From Burkholderiales bacterium (GTDB lineage: Bacteria > Pseudomonadota > Gammaproteobacteria > Burkholderiales > Casimicrobiaceae), in the NCBI GenBank assembly GCA_020852555.1, contig JADZAQ010000263.1, positions 1-35,452 of the forward strand: 35,452 nucleotides of DNA. The letters are read 5' to 3'. Position numbers and translations under genes: made by a program. Shown here piece by piece: positions 12,851 through 22,301 of the stretch (position 1 is the stretch's first letter; the number at the start of each line of letters is the position of its first letter). A model generated the notes under the pieces. It was not told where the DNA came from. It searched no databases and saw nothing but the letters and a program-made list of their open reading frames with translations.

Positions 12851-13261
12851 TCAGGCCGCCGGCGCCGCCGGTGCTGCCGCCTCCGCGGGCCGCGCGGCTT
12901 CGCCTTCGCGGGCCGACTCGCGCTGCGTGAGCGAGCGTGCCTTCTCTTCCTTCATCATCGGCGACGGCGCGACCTTGGCCTCGGTCGTGGCGACGATCAG
13001 GTGGCGCAGCACGGCGTCGTTGAACTTGAACGCGTGCTCGAGCTCGTTCAGCGCTTCCTGGTCGCACTCGATGTTCATGAGCACGTAGTGCGCCTTGTGC
13101 ACCTTCTGGATGGGATAGGTGAGCTGGCGACGGCCCCAATCCTCGAGGCGATGGATCTGCCCCTTGTGGTTGGTGACCATCGCGCGGTAGCGGTCGATCA
13201 TCCCCGGTACCTGTTCGCTCTGGTCCGGATGGACGATGAAGACGATTTCGTAATGACGCAT
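12851..13261 (-). CDS. rpsF: 30S ribosomal protein S6
   Basis: A 136-residue small-subunit protein and partner of S18. It begins [22 protein letters not shown] and carries [23 protein letters not shown], both diagnostic. The tail after about residue 105 is Ala/Glu-rich and disordered-looking (ending AAAPAAPAA), as in many proteobacterial S6 proteins. The start at 13261 is supported by AAGGAG about ten bases upstream. It is the first gene of the operon. The upstream leader contains a 14-bp perfect palindrome that may be part of a regulatory RNA. Confidence 0.97.
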   Translation of the reverse strand: MRHYEIVFIVHPDQSEQVPGMIDRYRAMVTNHKGQIHRLEDWGRRQLTYPIQKVHKAHYVLMNIECDQEALNELEHAFKFNDAVLRHLIVATTEAKVAPSPMMKEEKARSLTQRESAREGEAARPAEAAAPAAPAA

Positions 13262-13303
13262 GGGCAGAATTCTCCTTTCGGTCGTGAAGACGACGGCTTC
13301 AGG

Positions 13304-13317
13304 CGCGGTGCACCGCG
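13304..13317 (-). promoter_or_regulatory. Palindrome in the rpsF leader
   Basis: CGCGGTGCACCGCG is a perfect 14-bp palindrome 43 bp before the rpsF start. S6-S18 operons in many bacteria carry a leader RNA bound by the S6:S18 complex. I cannot show that this is that motif; it is simply the only clear symmetric element in the 166-bp leader. Confidence 0.25.
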
Positions 13318-13427
13318 AGGTGGCCCGTGATCGGAATCGATGCACGGATCGCTTCGCTACGCACCTGCGCTTGCCGGCTCCTGGCACGGTGATCGCGTAC
13401 GGCGCCCTGAACGGTGCGCTCGCCGCG

Positions 13428-14669
13428 TCATCGGCCCGGCCGCAGCCGTCGATGGCCTCCCCGTCTGCGGCGGGTGAGGCAAGGTGAGCCCGCGAGTATA
13501 GCAGGTCCGGCGACCGCATCGTGGGTAGCCGGGCGCGAACCGGCGGCGGCGAGGAGCGCGGCCTCGCGCTCTGCCTTCGGGCGCGCGGCGAGGTCCTTCA
13601 CCAGACCGTAGAAGCGCGGCAGGTCTCCGCCCGCGGCGGCGAGCAGCGCCTTGAAGGCCGGCACGTCGGCGGTGTAGAGCCCCACCGAGACGATGCTCGC
13701 GTTGTTGGGTCCGGCCCCGTCGATGCCGGCGAACCAGCGCTCGTACCCGGCGAGACCGGGCTCGCCGGCGCGCGCGCGCTCATAGGCCTCGCGCATGACG
13801 GCGAGGATCGTCGCCTTCCGGGCACGCTGCGTCGCCTCGCTCGCCTCGCTCGCGTAGACGGCCGTGAGCTCGCACCGGGTCTCGTGCAGGAGATCGCGGA
13901 ACACGCCGCGCAAGCGCTCCGCCCGCTCGTACTGTCCGGCGAGCCGGGGGTCGTCCTGCGTCGCCAGCCAGCGGCGCACCCCGACGTCCTCGACCGTTGC
14001 CGCGAAGGACTCGTTGAACTGCGAGTCATCCTTGACGTACACCACCTGGTGCGCGAGCTCGTGGAACACCATCCGCGCCACCTCGACCTCCGGCCAGCGC
14101 ACGAAGGTCGACAGCACCGGATCGTCGAAATAGCCGAGCGTCGAGTACGCCGGGATGCCGGCGACCCAGACGTCGTCACCCTTGCTCGCCAGCCGTGCTG
14201 CCTCGGCACGCGCCTGCGATTCGTCGAAATAGCCACGATAGCTCACGCAGCCGGCGATCGGAAAGCACCACTGTCGGGCGTCGAGCGAGAGTGCCGGCGC
14301 GGCGAAGACGTTCCACACGACGAACGGCCGTCCGAGATCGGCGTAGCGCGTGTAGCTCGCATTGTCGGGAAGCGCGAGGTCGCGGCTCGCGAACGTGCGG
14401 ATCTCCTGCACGCGGGCAAGGCGAGCCTTGAGCGCAGGATCCGCCGACGCCTCGATGACCTCGTCGATGGGCCGGGCGCGCGTGATGATCTCGAATTGCC
14501 CGGCCGCGCCTTGCCAGTAGTAGTCGACGGTATCGACGGTGCCGCAGCCCGCGACGACCATGACGAGCGACAGCAGGACGCTCGCCCGGACTCGACGCAC
14601 GGCCGCGTTCGCGCCCGCTGCGAAGCGTCGCGGCGGGTGCGAACGCCGCCGGCCCTCCAGCGTACGCAT
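13428..14669 (-). CDS. Lipoprotein zinc metallopeptidase (PF10023-type predicted aminopeptidase)
   Basis: A 413-residue protein with a lipoprotein signal: a hydrophobic stretch followed by VVAGC (Cys42). It is therefore probably anchored in the outer or inner membrane facing the periplasm. The zinc motif is HELAHQ (203-208), with a downstream glutamate in [12 protein letters not shown] (Glu220) as probable third ligand. The pattern [13 protein letters not shown] at the mature N-terminus and [19 protein letters not shown] before the zinc site match the predicted-aminopeptidase family. The ATG at 14669 is chosen; an upstream ATG at 14693 and a GTG at 14600 are alternatives, and only the last gives a standard-length signal peptide. 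Substrate is unknown. Confidence 0.82.
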   Translation of the reverse strand: MRTLEGRRRSHPPRRFAAGANAAVRRVRASVLLSLVMVVAGCGTVDTVDYYWQGAAGQFEIITRARPIDEVIEASADPALKARLARVQEIRTFASRDLALPDNASYTRYADLGRPFVVWNVFAAPALSLDARQWCFPIAGCVSYRGYFDESQARAEAARLASKGDDVWVAGIPAYSTLGYFDDPVLSTFVRWPEVEVARMVFHELAHQVVYVKDDSQFNESFAATVEDVGVRRWLATQDDPRLAGQYERAERLRGVFRDLLHETRCELTAVYASEASEATQRARKATILAVMREAYERARAGEPGLAGYERWFAGIDGAGPNNASIVSVGLYTADVPAFKALLAAAGGDLPRFYGLVKDLAARPKAEREAALLAAAGSRPATHDAVAGPAILAGSPCLTRRRRGGHRRLRPGR

Positions 14670-14775
14670 GGAATTGTCCGATCGGGGATCCATCGCAAGA
14701 CGTAGTGCGCCACCGCGGCGCGCGCGCTATCGTACCTTCCCCTGCGACCCGCCCGTTCGCGCGTTCGTTCCCGCC

Positions 14776-15288
14776 ATGCGCCACACCCCCACCCGATCAC
14801 GCACCGCCGCCGCCGTATTGGTCCTGATGGCGGCCGGCGCCACGCCGCTCGTCCACGCACAAATCTACAAGTGCAGCGGCCGCGGCGGCATTCCCGTGTA
14901 CCAGGGCACGCCTTGCCCGCCCGGCCAAGAGTTGCGCAACTTCGCGACCGATCCGGCCGAGGTGTCGGTCCTGCCGCTGCCGCCGTGGCCCGCCACGGGC
15001 GGCGCCGCGACGAGCGCGGCGCGTACCGAGCCGTCGACGACGCGCGCGCGCAACGCCGCGCGGAGCGAGCGAGTGCGCGGCGGCGACCCGGCGCAGCGAC
15101 GCTACCTCTTCGCCGGCATGCCGGCGGGCGAGGTGCTCGCCCGTGCCGGACCACCCGACATGAAGGCCGGCGGTGGCAAGTCCGCACGCTGGACGTACCT
15201 TCCGCATCCGGGCGACCCGCAAACGCTGACGACGGTCACCATCGAGCAGGGTCGCGTGACCGACGTCGAGCGCAAGGTGGTGCGATGA
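14776..15288 (+). CDS. Exported DUF4124-like protein
   Basis: A 170-residue protein with an N-terminal signal peptide ([19 protein letters not shown]) directly followed by [20 protein letters not shown], the compact DUF4124 pattern. A low-complexity Ala/Thr/Arg linker follows. The last 60 residues ([19 protein letters not shown] to [11 protein letters not shown]) resemble the SmpA/OmlA-type fold found in envelope proteins; this second call is tentative. The ATG at 14776 was chosen because the signal peptide starts there. The stop overlaps the dtd start codon (ATGA), so the two are translationally coupled. The function of DUF4124 proteins is unknown. Confidence 0.75.
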   Translation: MRHTPTRSRTAAAVLVLMAAGATPLVHAQIYKCSGRGGIPVYQGTPCPPGQELRNFATDPAEVSVLPLPPWPATGGAATSAARTEPSTTRARNAARSERVRGGDPAQRRYLFAGMPAGEVLARAGPPDMKAGGGKSARWTYLPHPGDPQTLTTVTIEQGRVTDVERKVVR

Positions 15289-15725
15289 GAGTGTTGTTGC
15301 AGAGGGTAAGCGAGGCGGACGTCACCGCCGGCGGGCGCGTCACCGGTGCCATCGGCCCGGGCCTGCTCGCACTGGTCGGTATCGCCCCGACCGACACGCC
15401 CGCGCACGGCGAGCGGCTGGCGCGCAAGATCGTCAACCTGCGCGTCTTCGACGACGACGCCGGCGTCATGAACCGCAGCGCACTCGACGTCGGGGCGGAG
15501 GTCCTGGCGGTCTCGCAGTTCACGCTGTATGCATCGACCGACAAGGGCAATCGCCCGTCGTACACCGGCGCCGCCCGGCCCGAGGTTGCGGCGCCGCTCT
15601 TCGACGCCTTCGTGGCCACGCTTGCCGGCGCGCTCGGCAAGCCCGTGCCCACCGGTGTCTTCGGTGCGCACATGGCGGTGCGGCTCGTCAACGATGGACC
15701 GGTGACGATCTGGCTCGAGTCCTGA
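15285..15725 (+). CDS. dtd: D-aminoacyl-tRNA deacylase
   Basis: A 146-residue cytoplasmic proofreading enzyme that hydrolyses D-aminoacyl-tRNA, recycling tRNA and preventing D-amino acid toxicity. It begins [14 protein letters not shown] and has the SQFTLYA motif and the C-terminal [11 protein letters not shown] with the Gly-cisPro pair that enforces chiral selection. Length is standard. Its ATG overlaps the stop of the DUF4124-like gene, so translation is probably coupled. It converges with dps, with a 60-bp gap between stops that has only an imperfect GC-rich hairpin. Confidence 0.97.
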   Translation: MRVLLQRVSEADVTAGGRVTGAIGPGLLALVGIAPTDTPAHGERLARKIVNLRVFDDDAGVMNRSALDVGAEVLAVSQFTLYASTDKGNRPSYTGAARPEVAAPLFDAFVATLAGALGKPVPTGVFGAHMAVRLVNDGPVTIWLES

Positions 15726-15785
15726 TCCGGCCGCGCCCGCTGATCGCGCCCCCTCCGGAGCCAGCGAGGGCGGGAGTGGTTCATC

Positions 15786-16280
15786 TCACTCGAGGAGGCT
15801 GCGCAGCATCCACGCATTCTTCTCGTGGACCTGCATGCGCTGGGTGAGCAGATCGGCGGTGGGCTCGTCGCCCACCTTGTCGACCGCCGGAAACATCTGC
15901 CGCGCGGTGCGCACCACCGCCTCGTTGCCTTCGACGAGCAGGCGTACCATCTCCTCGGCTGGCGGCTGACCCGGCGTCTCGGGGATGCTCGCGAGTTCGA
16001 CGAATTCGGCGTAGGTCCCCGGCGCCGGATGGCCCAGCGCACGGATCCGCTCGGCGATGAGGTCGTTGGCCTGCCACAACTCGGTGTACTGCGTCTCGAA
16101 CATGAGATGCAGCGTATTGAACATCGGACCGGTCACGTTCCAATGGAAGTTGTGCGTCTTGAGGTAGAGCGTGTAACTGTCGGCCAGGAGTTTGGCCAGA
16201 CCGCCGACGATCTTCGCCCGGTCCTTGGCAGCGATGCCGGTGTCGACCGGCGGGGCAGTGATCTTCAGTTCCTTCTTCAC
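15786..16280 (-). CDS. dps: Dps/ferritin-like DNA-protection protein
   Basis: A 164-residue Dps-family four-helix protein that oxidises and stores iron and can coat DNA in stress. The [28 protein letters not shown] segment carries the His residues and acidic residues of the inter-subunit ferroxidase site. The later stretch [26 protein letters not shown] is the usual C-terminal helix. The GTG at 16280 is preferred because AAAGGA lies nine bases upstream; the ATG at 16295 (adding MKGNA) would sit on the far side of that ribosome site. doxX lies 79 bp upstream on the same strand. Confidence 0.92.
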   Translation of the reverse strand: MKKELKITAPPVDTGIAAKDRAKIVGGLAKLLADSYTLYLKTHNFHWNVTGPMFNTLHLMFETQYTELWQANDLIAERIRALGHPAPGTYAEFVELASIPETPGQPPAEEMVRLLVEGNEAVVRTARQMFPAVDKVGDEPTADLLTQRMQVHEKNAWMLRSLLE

Positions 16281-16359
16281 GGCGTTTCCTTTCATTGGTT
16301 CGAAAACGCAGCGCGCACGATGCGCTCGCCAGGCGCCCGCGTCGTGCGAGCCGCGGTGC

Positions 16360-16758
16360 TTACGAGCGATCGATCGCGAGGCGACCGGGGCCGAACGCCC
16401 ACACGTACAGCAGGCCGCCGATGATCGCGACGTTCTTCCAGAAATTGATCGTCGTCGCCATCACCTGGTCGGCCGGCACGCTCCAGAAGGGGTGGAAGAC
16501 GAACGTGGTGGCAACGGTGAACGCGAGCAGTGCGGCCGCCGCCCAGCGCGTCCTGTAACCCGCGACCAGGAGCAGTCCGCCGCCCAATTCGATCGCGATG
16601 GCCACGGCGGTGGCAACCGCAGGCAGCGGCAACCCCTTGCTCGCGATGTACCCCGCGGTACCGGCAAAGCCGGTGATCTTGCCCCATCCCGCAGGGATGA
16701 ACAGGACGGCGATGAGGATGCGCCCGACGAGGGCGGCAAGATCGCGCAGGAGGCTCAT
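16360..16758 (-). CDS. DoxX-family inner membrane protein
   Basis: A 132-residue protein with four predicted membrane helices. [25 protein letters not shown] is the family N-terminus, followed by [24 protein letters not shown], an [14 protein letters not shown] segment and a final helix ending [13 protein letters not shown]. DoxX/YphA-like proteins are small membrane proteins of poorly defined redox-related function. It is placed between dps and uxaC on the same strand, 100 bp from uxaC. Co-location with a Dps is compatible with an oxidative stress link, which is inference only. Confidence 0.85.
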   Translation of the reverse strand: MSLLRDLAALVGRILIAVLFIPAGWGKITGFAGTAGYIASKGLPLPAVATAVAIAIELGGGLLLVAGYRTRWAAAALLAFTVATTFVFHPFWSVPADQVMATTINFWKNVAIIGGLLYVWAFGPGRLAIDRS

Positions 16759-16858
16759 GTCGTTCCCTTTATCGTGAGGTGAATCGGCCTTCGCTCGACA
16801 TCATAGCGCGCCCGGCGCGAACGCGCGCCGCATCGCCGGACGGGGCGCCGCGAACCGG

Positions 16859-18286
16859 CTACAGCTTGTACGCGGCCTTGGCGAAGTCGTGGGCGAGTCC
16901 CGGGGCCAGCGCGAACGCCTCGTCTTCCTGCAAACGGTGCTCGCGCACCAGCGTGGCGAGGAAGCGGCAGTCGATGCGCCGCGCGACGTCGTGGCGCGCC
17001 GGGATCGACATGAAGGCGCGGGTATCGTCGTTGAAGCCCACCGTATTGTGGAAGCCGGCCGTCTCGGTCGCCTGCTCGCGGAAGCGCAGCATCCCTTCCG
17101 GTGAATCGTGGAACCACCACGGCGGACCCAGCTTCAACGCCGGATAGTGGCCCGCGAGCGGGGCGAGTTCCCGCGCGTACGAAGTCTCGTCGAGCGTGAA
17201 GAGAATGATCGTGAGGTTGCGTTCGTTGCCGACGGCGTCGAGAAGCGGCTTCAGCGCCCGCACGTAGTCGGTGCGGGTCGGGATGTCGGCGCCCTTGTCG
17301 CGTCCGAAGCGCGCGAAGAGTCGTGGATTGTGGTTGCGGAAGCTGCCCGGATGGATCTGCATGACGAGGCCGTCATCGAGGCTCATGCGGGCCATCTCGG
17401 TGAGCACCTGGCCGCGAAATGCTTCGGCCTCGACAGCGGTGATCGTACCGGCGAGGGCGCGATCGAGGAGGCGCTGGCACTCGCTTGCCGACAGGTCCGC
17501 CGTATGCGCCGTCGGATGCCCGTGATCGGTCGACGTGGCGCCGAGCGACTTGAAGAAGGCGCGGCGCTCGCGGTGCGCGACCAGGTACCCCGCCCACGTC
17601 GCGGTGTCCTGGCGCGTGAGCCGGCCGAACTCGGCGACGTTGGCGGCGAAGCCGTCGAACTCGGGGTCGGCGACGGGATCCGGACGGTACGCGGTCACCA
17701 CCCTGCCGCGCCAGCCCGATGCGCGGATCTTGCGATGGTGATCGAGCGGGTCGAGCGGCGACTCGGTGGTCGCGATCACCTCGATGTTGAAGCGCTCGAA
17801 CAGCGCGCGTGGACGAAACGCCGGCGTCGCGAGGCTGGCATTGATGTGGTCGAAGTAGCGGTCGGCCGATTCGGTGGTGAGCCGCTCGTCGATGCCGAAC
17901 ACGGTGTGGAAGGCGTGGTCGAGCCACAGGCGCGTCGGGGTGCCGCGGAACAGGTGATAGTGCGCCGCGAAGCTGCGCCAGATCCTGCGGCTGTCCGTCT
18001 CGATCGAACGCGCGTCGGGCGCATCCGGACGCGGGGGGATGCCGAGATCCTCGAGGCGCAGGCCCTGGCTGTAGAGCATGCGGAACACATAGTGATCCGG
18101 CGTGATGAAGAGCGCCGACGCATCGGGAAATGCCGGATCGTCGGCGTACCACTGCGGATCGGTGTGCCCGTGTGGGCTCACGATCGGCAAATCCTTGACG
18201 GTCGCGTACAGCGCGCGGGCGAGATCGCGCGTCGACGGATCCGCCGGGAACAGGCGGTCGGGATGGAGTTCGAGCGGGATGGTCAT
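16859..18286 (-). CDS. uxaC: Glucuronate (uronate) isomerase
   Basis: A 475-residue amidohydrolase-fold enzyme that converts D-glucuronate to D-fructuronate and D-galacturonate to D-tagaturonate. Visible motifs are VSPHGHTDP (His39, His41, metal site), the TTESPLDPLDHH region, LVMQIHPGSFRNHN, and KLGPPWWFHDSPEGM near the C-terminus, all typical of UxaC. Length equals the family norm. The ATG at 18286 is where homology starts; the open frame upstream has no similarity. It follows uxuB by 14 bp, so the two act as one unit. Confidence 0.95.
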   Translation of the reverse strand: MTIPLELHPDRLFPADPSTRDLARALYATVKDLPIVSPHGHTDPQWYADDPAFPDASALFITPDHYVFRMLYSQGLRLEDLGIPPRPDAPDARSIETDSRRIWRSFAAHYHLFRGTPTRLWLDHAFHTVFGIDERLTTESADRYFDHINASLATPAFRPRALFERFNIEVIATTESPLDPLDHHRKIRASGWRGRVVTAYRPDPVADPEFDGFAANVAEFGRLTRQDTATWAGYLVAHRERRAFFKSLGATSTDHGHPTAHTADLSASECQRLLDRALAGTITAVEAEAFRGQVLTEMARMSLDDGLVMQIHPGSFRNHNPRLFARFGRDKGADIPTRTDYVRALKPLLDAVGNERNLTIILFTLDETSYARELAPLAGHYPALKLGPPWWFHDSPEGMLRFREQATETAGFHNTVGFNDDTRAFMSIPARHDVARRIDCRFLATLVREHRLQEDEAFALAPGLAHDFAKAAYKL

Positions 18287-18300
18287 CGGAAGAAGGTACG

Positions 18301-19791
18301 TCAGGTGGGCAGCACCGGCGCCGCCGCGAGGTGCCGCTGCACGGTGGCGGCGGCGCCGTCGCGATAGAGGTCCACCACGCATCCGCGTACGGCGGTGCGG
18401 AACGACGCGTGGCTGCCGAGATCACCGAACACCGGGGCGAGGTCGAGGAAACCGTCGGCGATGGCCGGTGCCACGCCGCCAGCGTGGGCCACGATCGCGG
18501 CAAAGCTCGCCGCCAGCGGATCCTGGACTTCGATGCGGTTGCCGCGTTCGTCGCTCCCGCTCGCGTAACGAATCCACGCGGCGACCGCGAGCGGCAGGTG
18601 TACGAGCGGCGCACCCGCGTGCAGGCGGTCGCGCACGGTGGCGAGGAGGCGTTGCGGCAGCTTCTGCGAGCCGTCCATCGCGATCTGCCGCGTGCGGTGC
18701 GGTAGCGCCGCATTGCGAAAGCGGGTCATGAGTTGCGCGCAGTAGGCGGCAAGGTCGGTGCCCTCGGGTCGGGTCAGCGTCGGCACGATCTCCTCGCGCA
18801 TCTGCCGCTCGACGAAACGTGCGAGCAGGGGATCGCTCGACGCCTGCCACACGAAGTCATGGCCCATGAGAAAGCCGAGGTACGCGAGCGTCGAATGGCT
18901 GCCGTTGAGGAGCCGCAATTTCATGAGCTCGAAGGGCGCGACGTCGTCGACCCACTGCGCGCCGCCGACGTCCCACGCCGGACGCGCCGCGCGGAAGCGA
19001 TCCTCGATCACCCACTGGCCAAAGGGCTCGGCGGTGACCGCCGCGGCATCGTGCACGCCGAGGAGGCGCGCCGCGTCGGCGACGTCGGCGTCGGTGGTCG
19101 CGGGCACGATGCGGTCGACCATCGTCGACGGAAACGAGACGTGGCTGCCGATCCAATCGGCGAGCGACGGGTCGTGGCGCGTGGCATACGCATGGACGAG
19201 GCCCTCGACCAGGCGCCCGTTGTGTGGCAGGTTGTCGCAGCACACGAAGGTGAGCGCACCGGCCGCGGCTGCGCGGCGGGCCGCGAGCCCCGCCACCACG
19301 ATCCCCACCGCCGAGACCGGCGCTTGCGGGTGCGCGAGGTCGTGCACGATGTCCGGATGCGTGAAGTCGAGCGCACCCGTCGCTGGGTCGTGGCAATAAC
19401 CCTTCTCGGTCACCGTCGACGACACGACGGCGATGCGCGGATCGGCGAACCGGGTGACGAGCGCGCTACGCGCCTCGCCGGCAAAAAGCGTCTCGCGCAC
19501 CGCGCCGATCACCCGGGCATCGATGCGATCGGTGCTGCGCGTGAGCAACGTGTACAGGCCGTCCTGCGCGGCGAGCGGCGCGATCGCCCGCGGTGTCTTG
19601 AGCGACACGCCGCAGATGCCCCACCGATCGTCGACGGCGAGCAGGTCGTCGGTGTAGACGGCCTGGTGCGCACGGTGGAAGGCGCCCAGCCCCAGGTGGA
19701 GGATGCCGGTGCGCACCCGCGTGGGGTCGTAGCGCGGACGCGCGACGGGCTCGGGTAGTGCGGCGAGGGTGGGAAGGCCAAGACGCGGCAC
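18301..19791 (-). CDS. uxuB: Mannitol dehydrogenase-family oxidoreductase, probably fructuronate reductase
   Basis: A 496-residue long-chain dehydrogenase. The N-terminal NAD-binding stretch is ILHLGLGAFHRAHQAVYTDDL. VTEKGYCHDPATG and CCDNLPHNG follow, and the catalytic KLRLLNGSHS contains the Lys-x4-Asn-x2-His pattern of the polyol-specific family. The uxaC neighbour favours D-fructuronate reductase (to D-mannonate) over mannitol dehydrogenase, but sequence alone does not settle the substrate. The start is a GTG at 19791, preceded by GAGG six bases upstream and eight bases after the moaC stop. No uxuA (mannonate dehydratase) or uronate transporter is in the window. Confidence 0.85.
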   Translation of the reverse strand: MPRLGLPTLAALPEPVARPRYDPTRVRTGILHLGLGAFHRAHQAVYTDDLLAVDDRWGICGVSLKTPRAIAPLAAQDGLYTLLTRSTDRIDARVIGAVRETLFAGEARSALVTRFADPRIAVVSSTVTEKGYCHDPATGALDFTHPDIVHDLAHPQAPVSAVGIVVAGLAARRAAAAGALTFVCCDNLPHNGRLVEGLVHAYATRHDPSLADWIGSHVSFPSTMVDRIVPATTDADVADAARLLGVHDAAAVTAEPFGQWVIEDRFRAARPAWDVGGAQWVDDVAPFELMKLRLLNGSHSTLAYLGFLMGHDFVWQASSDPLLARFVERQMREEIVPTLTRPEGTDLAAYCAQLMTRFRNAALPHRTRQIAMDGSQKLPQRLLATVRDRLHAGAPLVHLPLAVAAWIRYASGSDERGNRIEVQDPLAASFAAIVAHAGGVAPAIADGFLDLAPVFGDLGSHASFRTAVRGCVVDLYRDGAAATVQRHLAAAPVLPT

Positions 19792-19799
19792 GGCCGGCC

Positions 19800-20378
19800 T
19801 CAACCGGGGATGAACGTGGCCAACGGCGGCGCCACGAAATGGCCCGAGCGCCCACCGGATTTCTCGAGGAGGCGGATGCCGTCCAGGCGCATCCCGCGGT
19901 CGACCGCCTTGCACATGTCGTAGACCGTGAGGAGCCCCGCGGAGACCGCGGTCAGCGCCTCCATTTCCACGCCGGTGCGCGCCACCGTCTCGACCACGGC
20001 CTCCGCGGAGACGGCACTTGCCGCCTCGTCGAGCACGAAATCAACGGCGACGCGGGTGATCGGCAGCGGATGACACAGCGGGATGAGGTCGGCCGCCCGC
20101 TTGGCGGCAGCGATGGCCGCGACGCGGGCGACGAGCAACACGTCGCCCTTGGCGGCCACCCCGTCGCGGATCATCGCCAGCGTGGCCGGCTGCATGACGA
20201 TCCGCCCACCGGCGCGGGCCACGCGATGCGTGACCTCCTTGTTGGCGACATCGACCATGTGGGCACGGCCGGCACCATCGAAGTGGGTAAAATCCGCCGT
20301 ACCGGGGCTGGCCGCGGCCGCACCGGCGGCGCGAGCCGCTGCTTTCGTGCCCGCGCGTGCGTTGGGAGAACGTGGCAA
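19800..20378 (-). CDS. moaC: Cyclic pyranopterin monophosphate synthase MoaC
   Basis: It makes cPMP, the first stable intermediate of molybdenum cofactor, together with MoaA. The core (about 155 residues) starts at [18 protein letters not shown] and contains [10 protein letters not shown] and [11 protein letters not shown], the catalytic Lys/Asp segment. The start is uncertain, as no ATG lies before the core except one far upstream (20540). TTG at 20378 is used here (192 residues); a GTG at 20426 (208 residues) is the alternative but would overlap the putative extended -10. Both add an Ala-rich N-terminal extension that is longer than usual. It reads directly into uxuB, although the pathways are unrelated. 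It is divergent from the M48 protease gene. Confidence 0.92.
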   Translation of the reverse strand: MPRSPNARAGTKAAARAAGAAAASPGTADFTHFDGAGRAHMVDVANKEVTHRVARAGGRIVMQPATLAMIRDGVAAKGDVLLVARVAAIAAAKRAADLIPLCHPLPITRVAVDFVLDEAASAVSAEAVVETVARTGVEMEALTAVSAGLLTVYDMCKAVDRGMRLDGIRLLEKSGGRSGHFVAPPLATFIPG

Positions 20379-20416
20379 AGGGGTCGTCCGACGTGAACTC
20401 TTTGGGGGTGGCGACG

Positions 20417-20425
20417 ATCTTAGCA
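20417..20425 (-). promoter_or_regulatory. Extended -10 candidate for moaC
   Basis: TGCTAAGAT on the minus strand is an extended -10 (TGN-TAAGAT) with no clear -35. It would start transcription near 20410, about 32 bp before the TTG used as moaC start. The shared 122-bp region to the M48 gene shows no equally good element on the plus strand. Confidence 0.3.
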
Positions 20426-20500
20426 CCGTCGCCGGGGGCAACGCGTTCCCGGCACCTCGACCTCGATCACCCTTGCCGCTCGGCTCGCTGCGTACCGCTC

Positions 20501-22237
20501 GTGTCCCTTTCGCGCCGTCATCCGCTCCGTCTCGCGCCACCCGTCCGGCGCGTCGTCGCGGCCGTCGTGGCGCTGTCGCTCGCGTCGGCGCCGTTCGCGC
20601 AGACCGCCGTCACCGCGCCCCCCGCATCCGCCGCTCCTCGCACGGCGCCATCCGCCGCGAGCGCGACGCAGGTGATTCCGGGCGCCCCGTCGACGACGCC
20701 AGCGCTGCCCTCGCTGTGGAGTTCGCTGCCGGCCGAGCGTGACGTTACGCTGCCGCAAGTGAGTCCGTCGGCGCTGCAGGGAACGGGAGCGTCGTCGCGC
20801 CCGCTGTCGCCGTTGCCGGACCTCGGCGATTCGTCGCAAGTCGCCCTGTCGCCGGCGCAGGAGCGCAAGGTGGGCGAGACCATCATGCGGCAGATCCGCG
20901 CGCAGGGCGGCTACCTCGAAGATCCTGAAGTCAACGACTATCTCAATGCGCTGGGCTACCGCTTGCAGGTCGCCGGCGACGTCAAGCAGGATTTCGAGTT
21001 CTTCGCGGTCCCCGACGGCGCGATCAACGCGTTCGCCCTGCCCGGCGGCTACATCGGCGTCAACACCGGATTGATCCTCCTCGCGCAGAACGAATCCGAG
21101 CTGGCGAGCGTCCTCGCGCACGAAATGTCGCACGTCACGCAGCATCACATGGCGCGGATGATCGACAACCAGAAGAACTCGATGCTGATGACGCTCGCCG
21201 GTCTGGCGCTCGCCGTCCTCGCCTCGCGCAGTGCCGGCGCGAACCGCGGCGATACGGTCAATGCGGCCATCGCCAGCGCGCAGGCGCTCTCGGCGCAGCA
21301 ACAGCTCAATTTCACGCGCGACAACGAATACGAAGCCGACCGGATCGGCTTCCAGCGGCTCGTCGCGGCGGGTTTCGATCCTGGCGGCGCCGCCACGTTC
21401 ATGGAACGGTTGCAGCGCTCGGCCCGCTTCATCGACGGCAACACACCGTCGTACCTGCGCACGCACCCGATCACCTACGAGCGCATCGCCGAGGCACAGG
21501 CGCGCGCGCAGGATCTGCCGTACCGCCAGGTGCCCGACTCGCTCGAATTCCATCTCGTGCGTGCGCTCCTCAAGAGCTATCAGGGCGACGCCCGCGAGCA
21601 GGTCACGAATTTCGACGCCGCGCTGCGCGAGCGCAAGTTCAACAACGAGATCGCCGAGCGCTACGGCCTCGTCGCGGCACTGCTGCGTGCCGAGAATTTC
21701 GCACGGGCGAAGACCGAGCTCGCCCGGTTGGAGCAGATCGCGCCGCCCAATCCGATGATCGACGCCATGGCCGGCAACGTGCTCATGGGCGCCAAGGACT
21801 ACGACGCTGCCGTCAAGCGCTTCGCGAGCGCGCTCGCCCGCTATCCCAACAAGATGCAGCTCGTGTACGACTACCCGGAGGCGCTGCTCAAGGCCGGCAA
21901 GCCGGCGCAGGCGTCGGCCTTCGCCGAGGCGCAGCTCCTGCGTTTCCCCGGCAACGGGCCGCTGCACCGGACCGCGGCACGCGCTTATGCCGAGCAGAAC
22001 ATGCGCCTGAAGGAACACCAGCATCAGGGCGAGTACTACGCGTGGGCGGGTGCTCTGACGCTAGCCATCGGCCAGATGGAACTCGCCGCGAAGGCCGGTG
22101 ACGGTGACTTCTACCAGGTGTCCGTCGTCGAGACGCGCTTGCGCAAGCTGCGCGCCGAGCAGGCCGAGCTGCAGAAGAGCGCCTTCGGGCGCACCGGGCT
22201 CGCCGAACGCGCAACGGCTGCCGCTTCTGACAGGTAG
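20501..22237 (+). CDS. Periplasmic M48 metalloprotease with TPR tail (BepA/YfgC-like)
   Basis: A 578-residue exported protease. A signal peptide ([20 protein letters not shown]) ends near residue 34, then comes a Pro/Ala/Ser-rich linker (35-110). The M48 domain has [13 protein letters not shown] (zinc His207 and His211, catalytic Glu208) and NEYEADRIG with the third ligand. After about residue 325 the sequence becomes helical repeats of TPR type (for example [27 protein letters not shown] and [20 protein letters not shown]). This order matches BepA, which degrades or helps assemble outer membrane proteins such as LptD. The linker is longer than in E. coli. The start at GTG 20501 gives a proper signal peptide; the open frame runs further up to 20357 without support. 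Confidence 0.9.
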   Translation: MSLSRRHPLRLAPPVRRVVAAVVALSLASAPFAQTAVTAPPASAAPRTAPSAASATQVIPGAPSTTPALPSLWSSLPAERDVTLPQVSPSALQGTGASSRPLSPLPDLGDSSQVALSPAQERKVGETIMRQIRAQGGYLEDPEVNDYLNALGYRLQVAGDVKQDFEFFAVPDGAINAFALPGGYIGVNTGLILLAQNESELASVLAHEMSHVTQHHMARMIDNQKNSMLMTLAGLALAVLASRSAGANRGDTVNAAIASAQALSAQQQLNFTRDNEYEADRIGFQRLVAAGFDPGGAATFMERLQRSARFIDGNTPSYLRTHPITYERIAEAQARAQDLPYRQVPDSLEFHLVRALLKSYQGDAREQVTNFDAALRERKFNNEIAERYGLVAALLRAENFARAKTELARLEQIAPPNPMIDAMAGNVLMGAKDYDAAVKRFASALARYPNKMQLVYDYPEALLKAGKPAQASAFAEAQLLRFPGNGPLHRTAARAYAEQNMRLKEHQHQGEYYAWAGALTLAIGQMELAAKAGDGDFYQVSVVETRLRKLRAEQAELQKSAFGRTGLAERATAAASDR

Positions 22238-22301
22238 CTCGCCGCACCGCCCTCCCGCATAGTCGTCGCGCAGCCGCCCGAACGCGTACGCAGGAGGCGT
22301 C

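Noticed and set aside
15726-15785. Bidirectional terminator between dtd and dps
   Set aside because: Only an imperfect GC-rich stem with a bulge can be drawn; not convincing enough to annotate.
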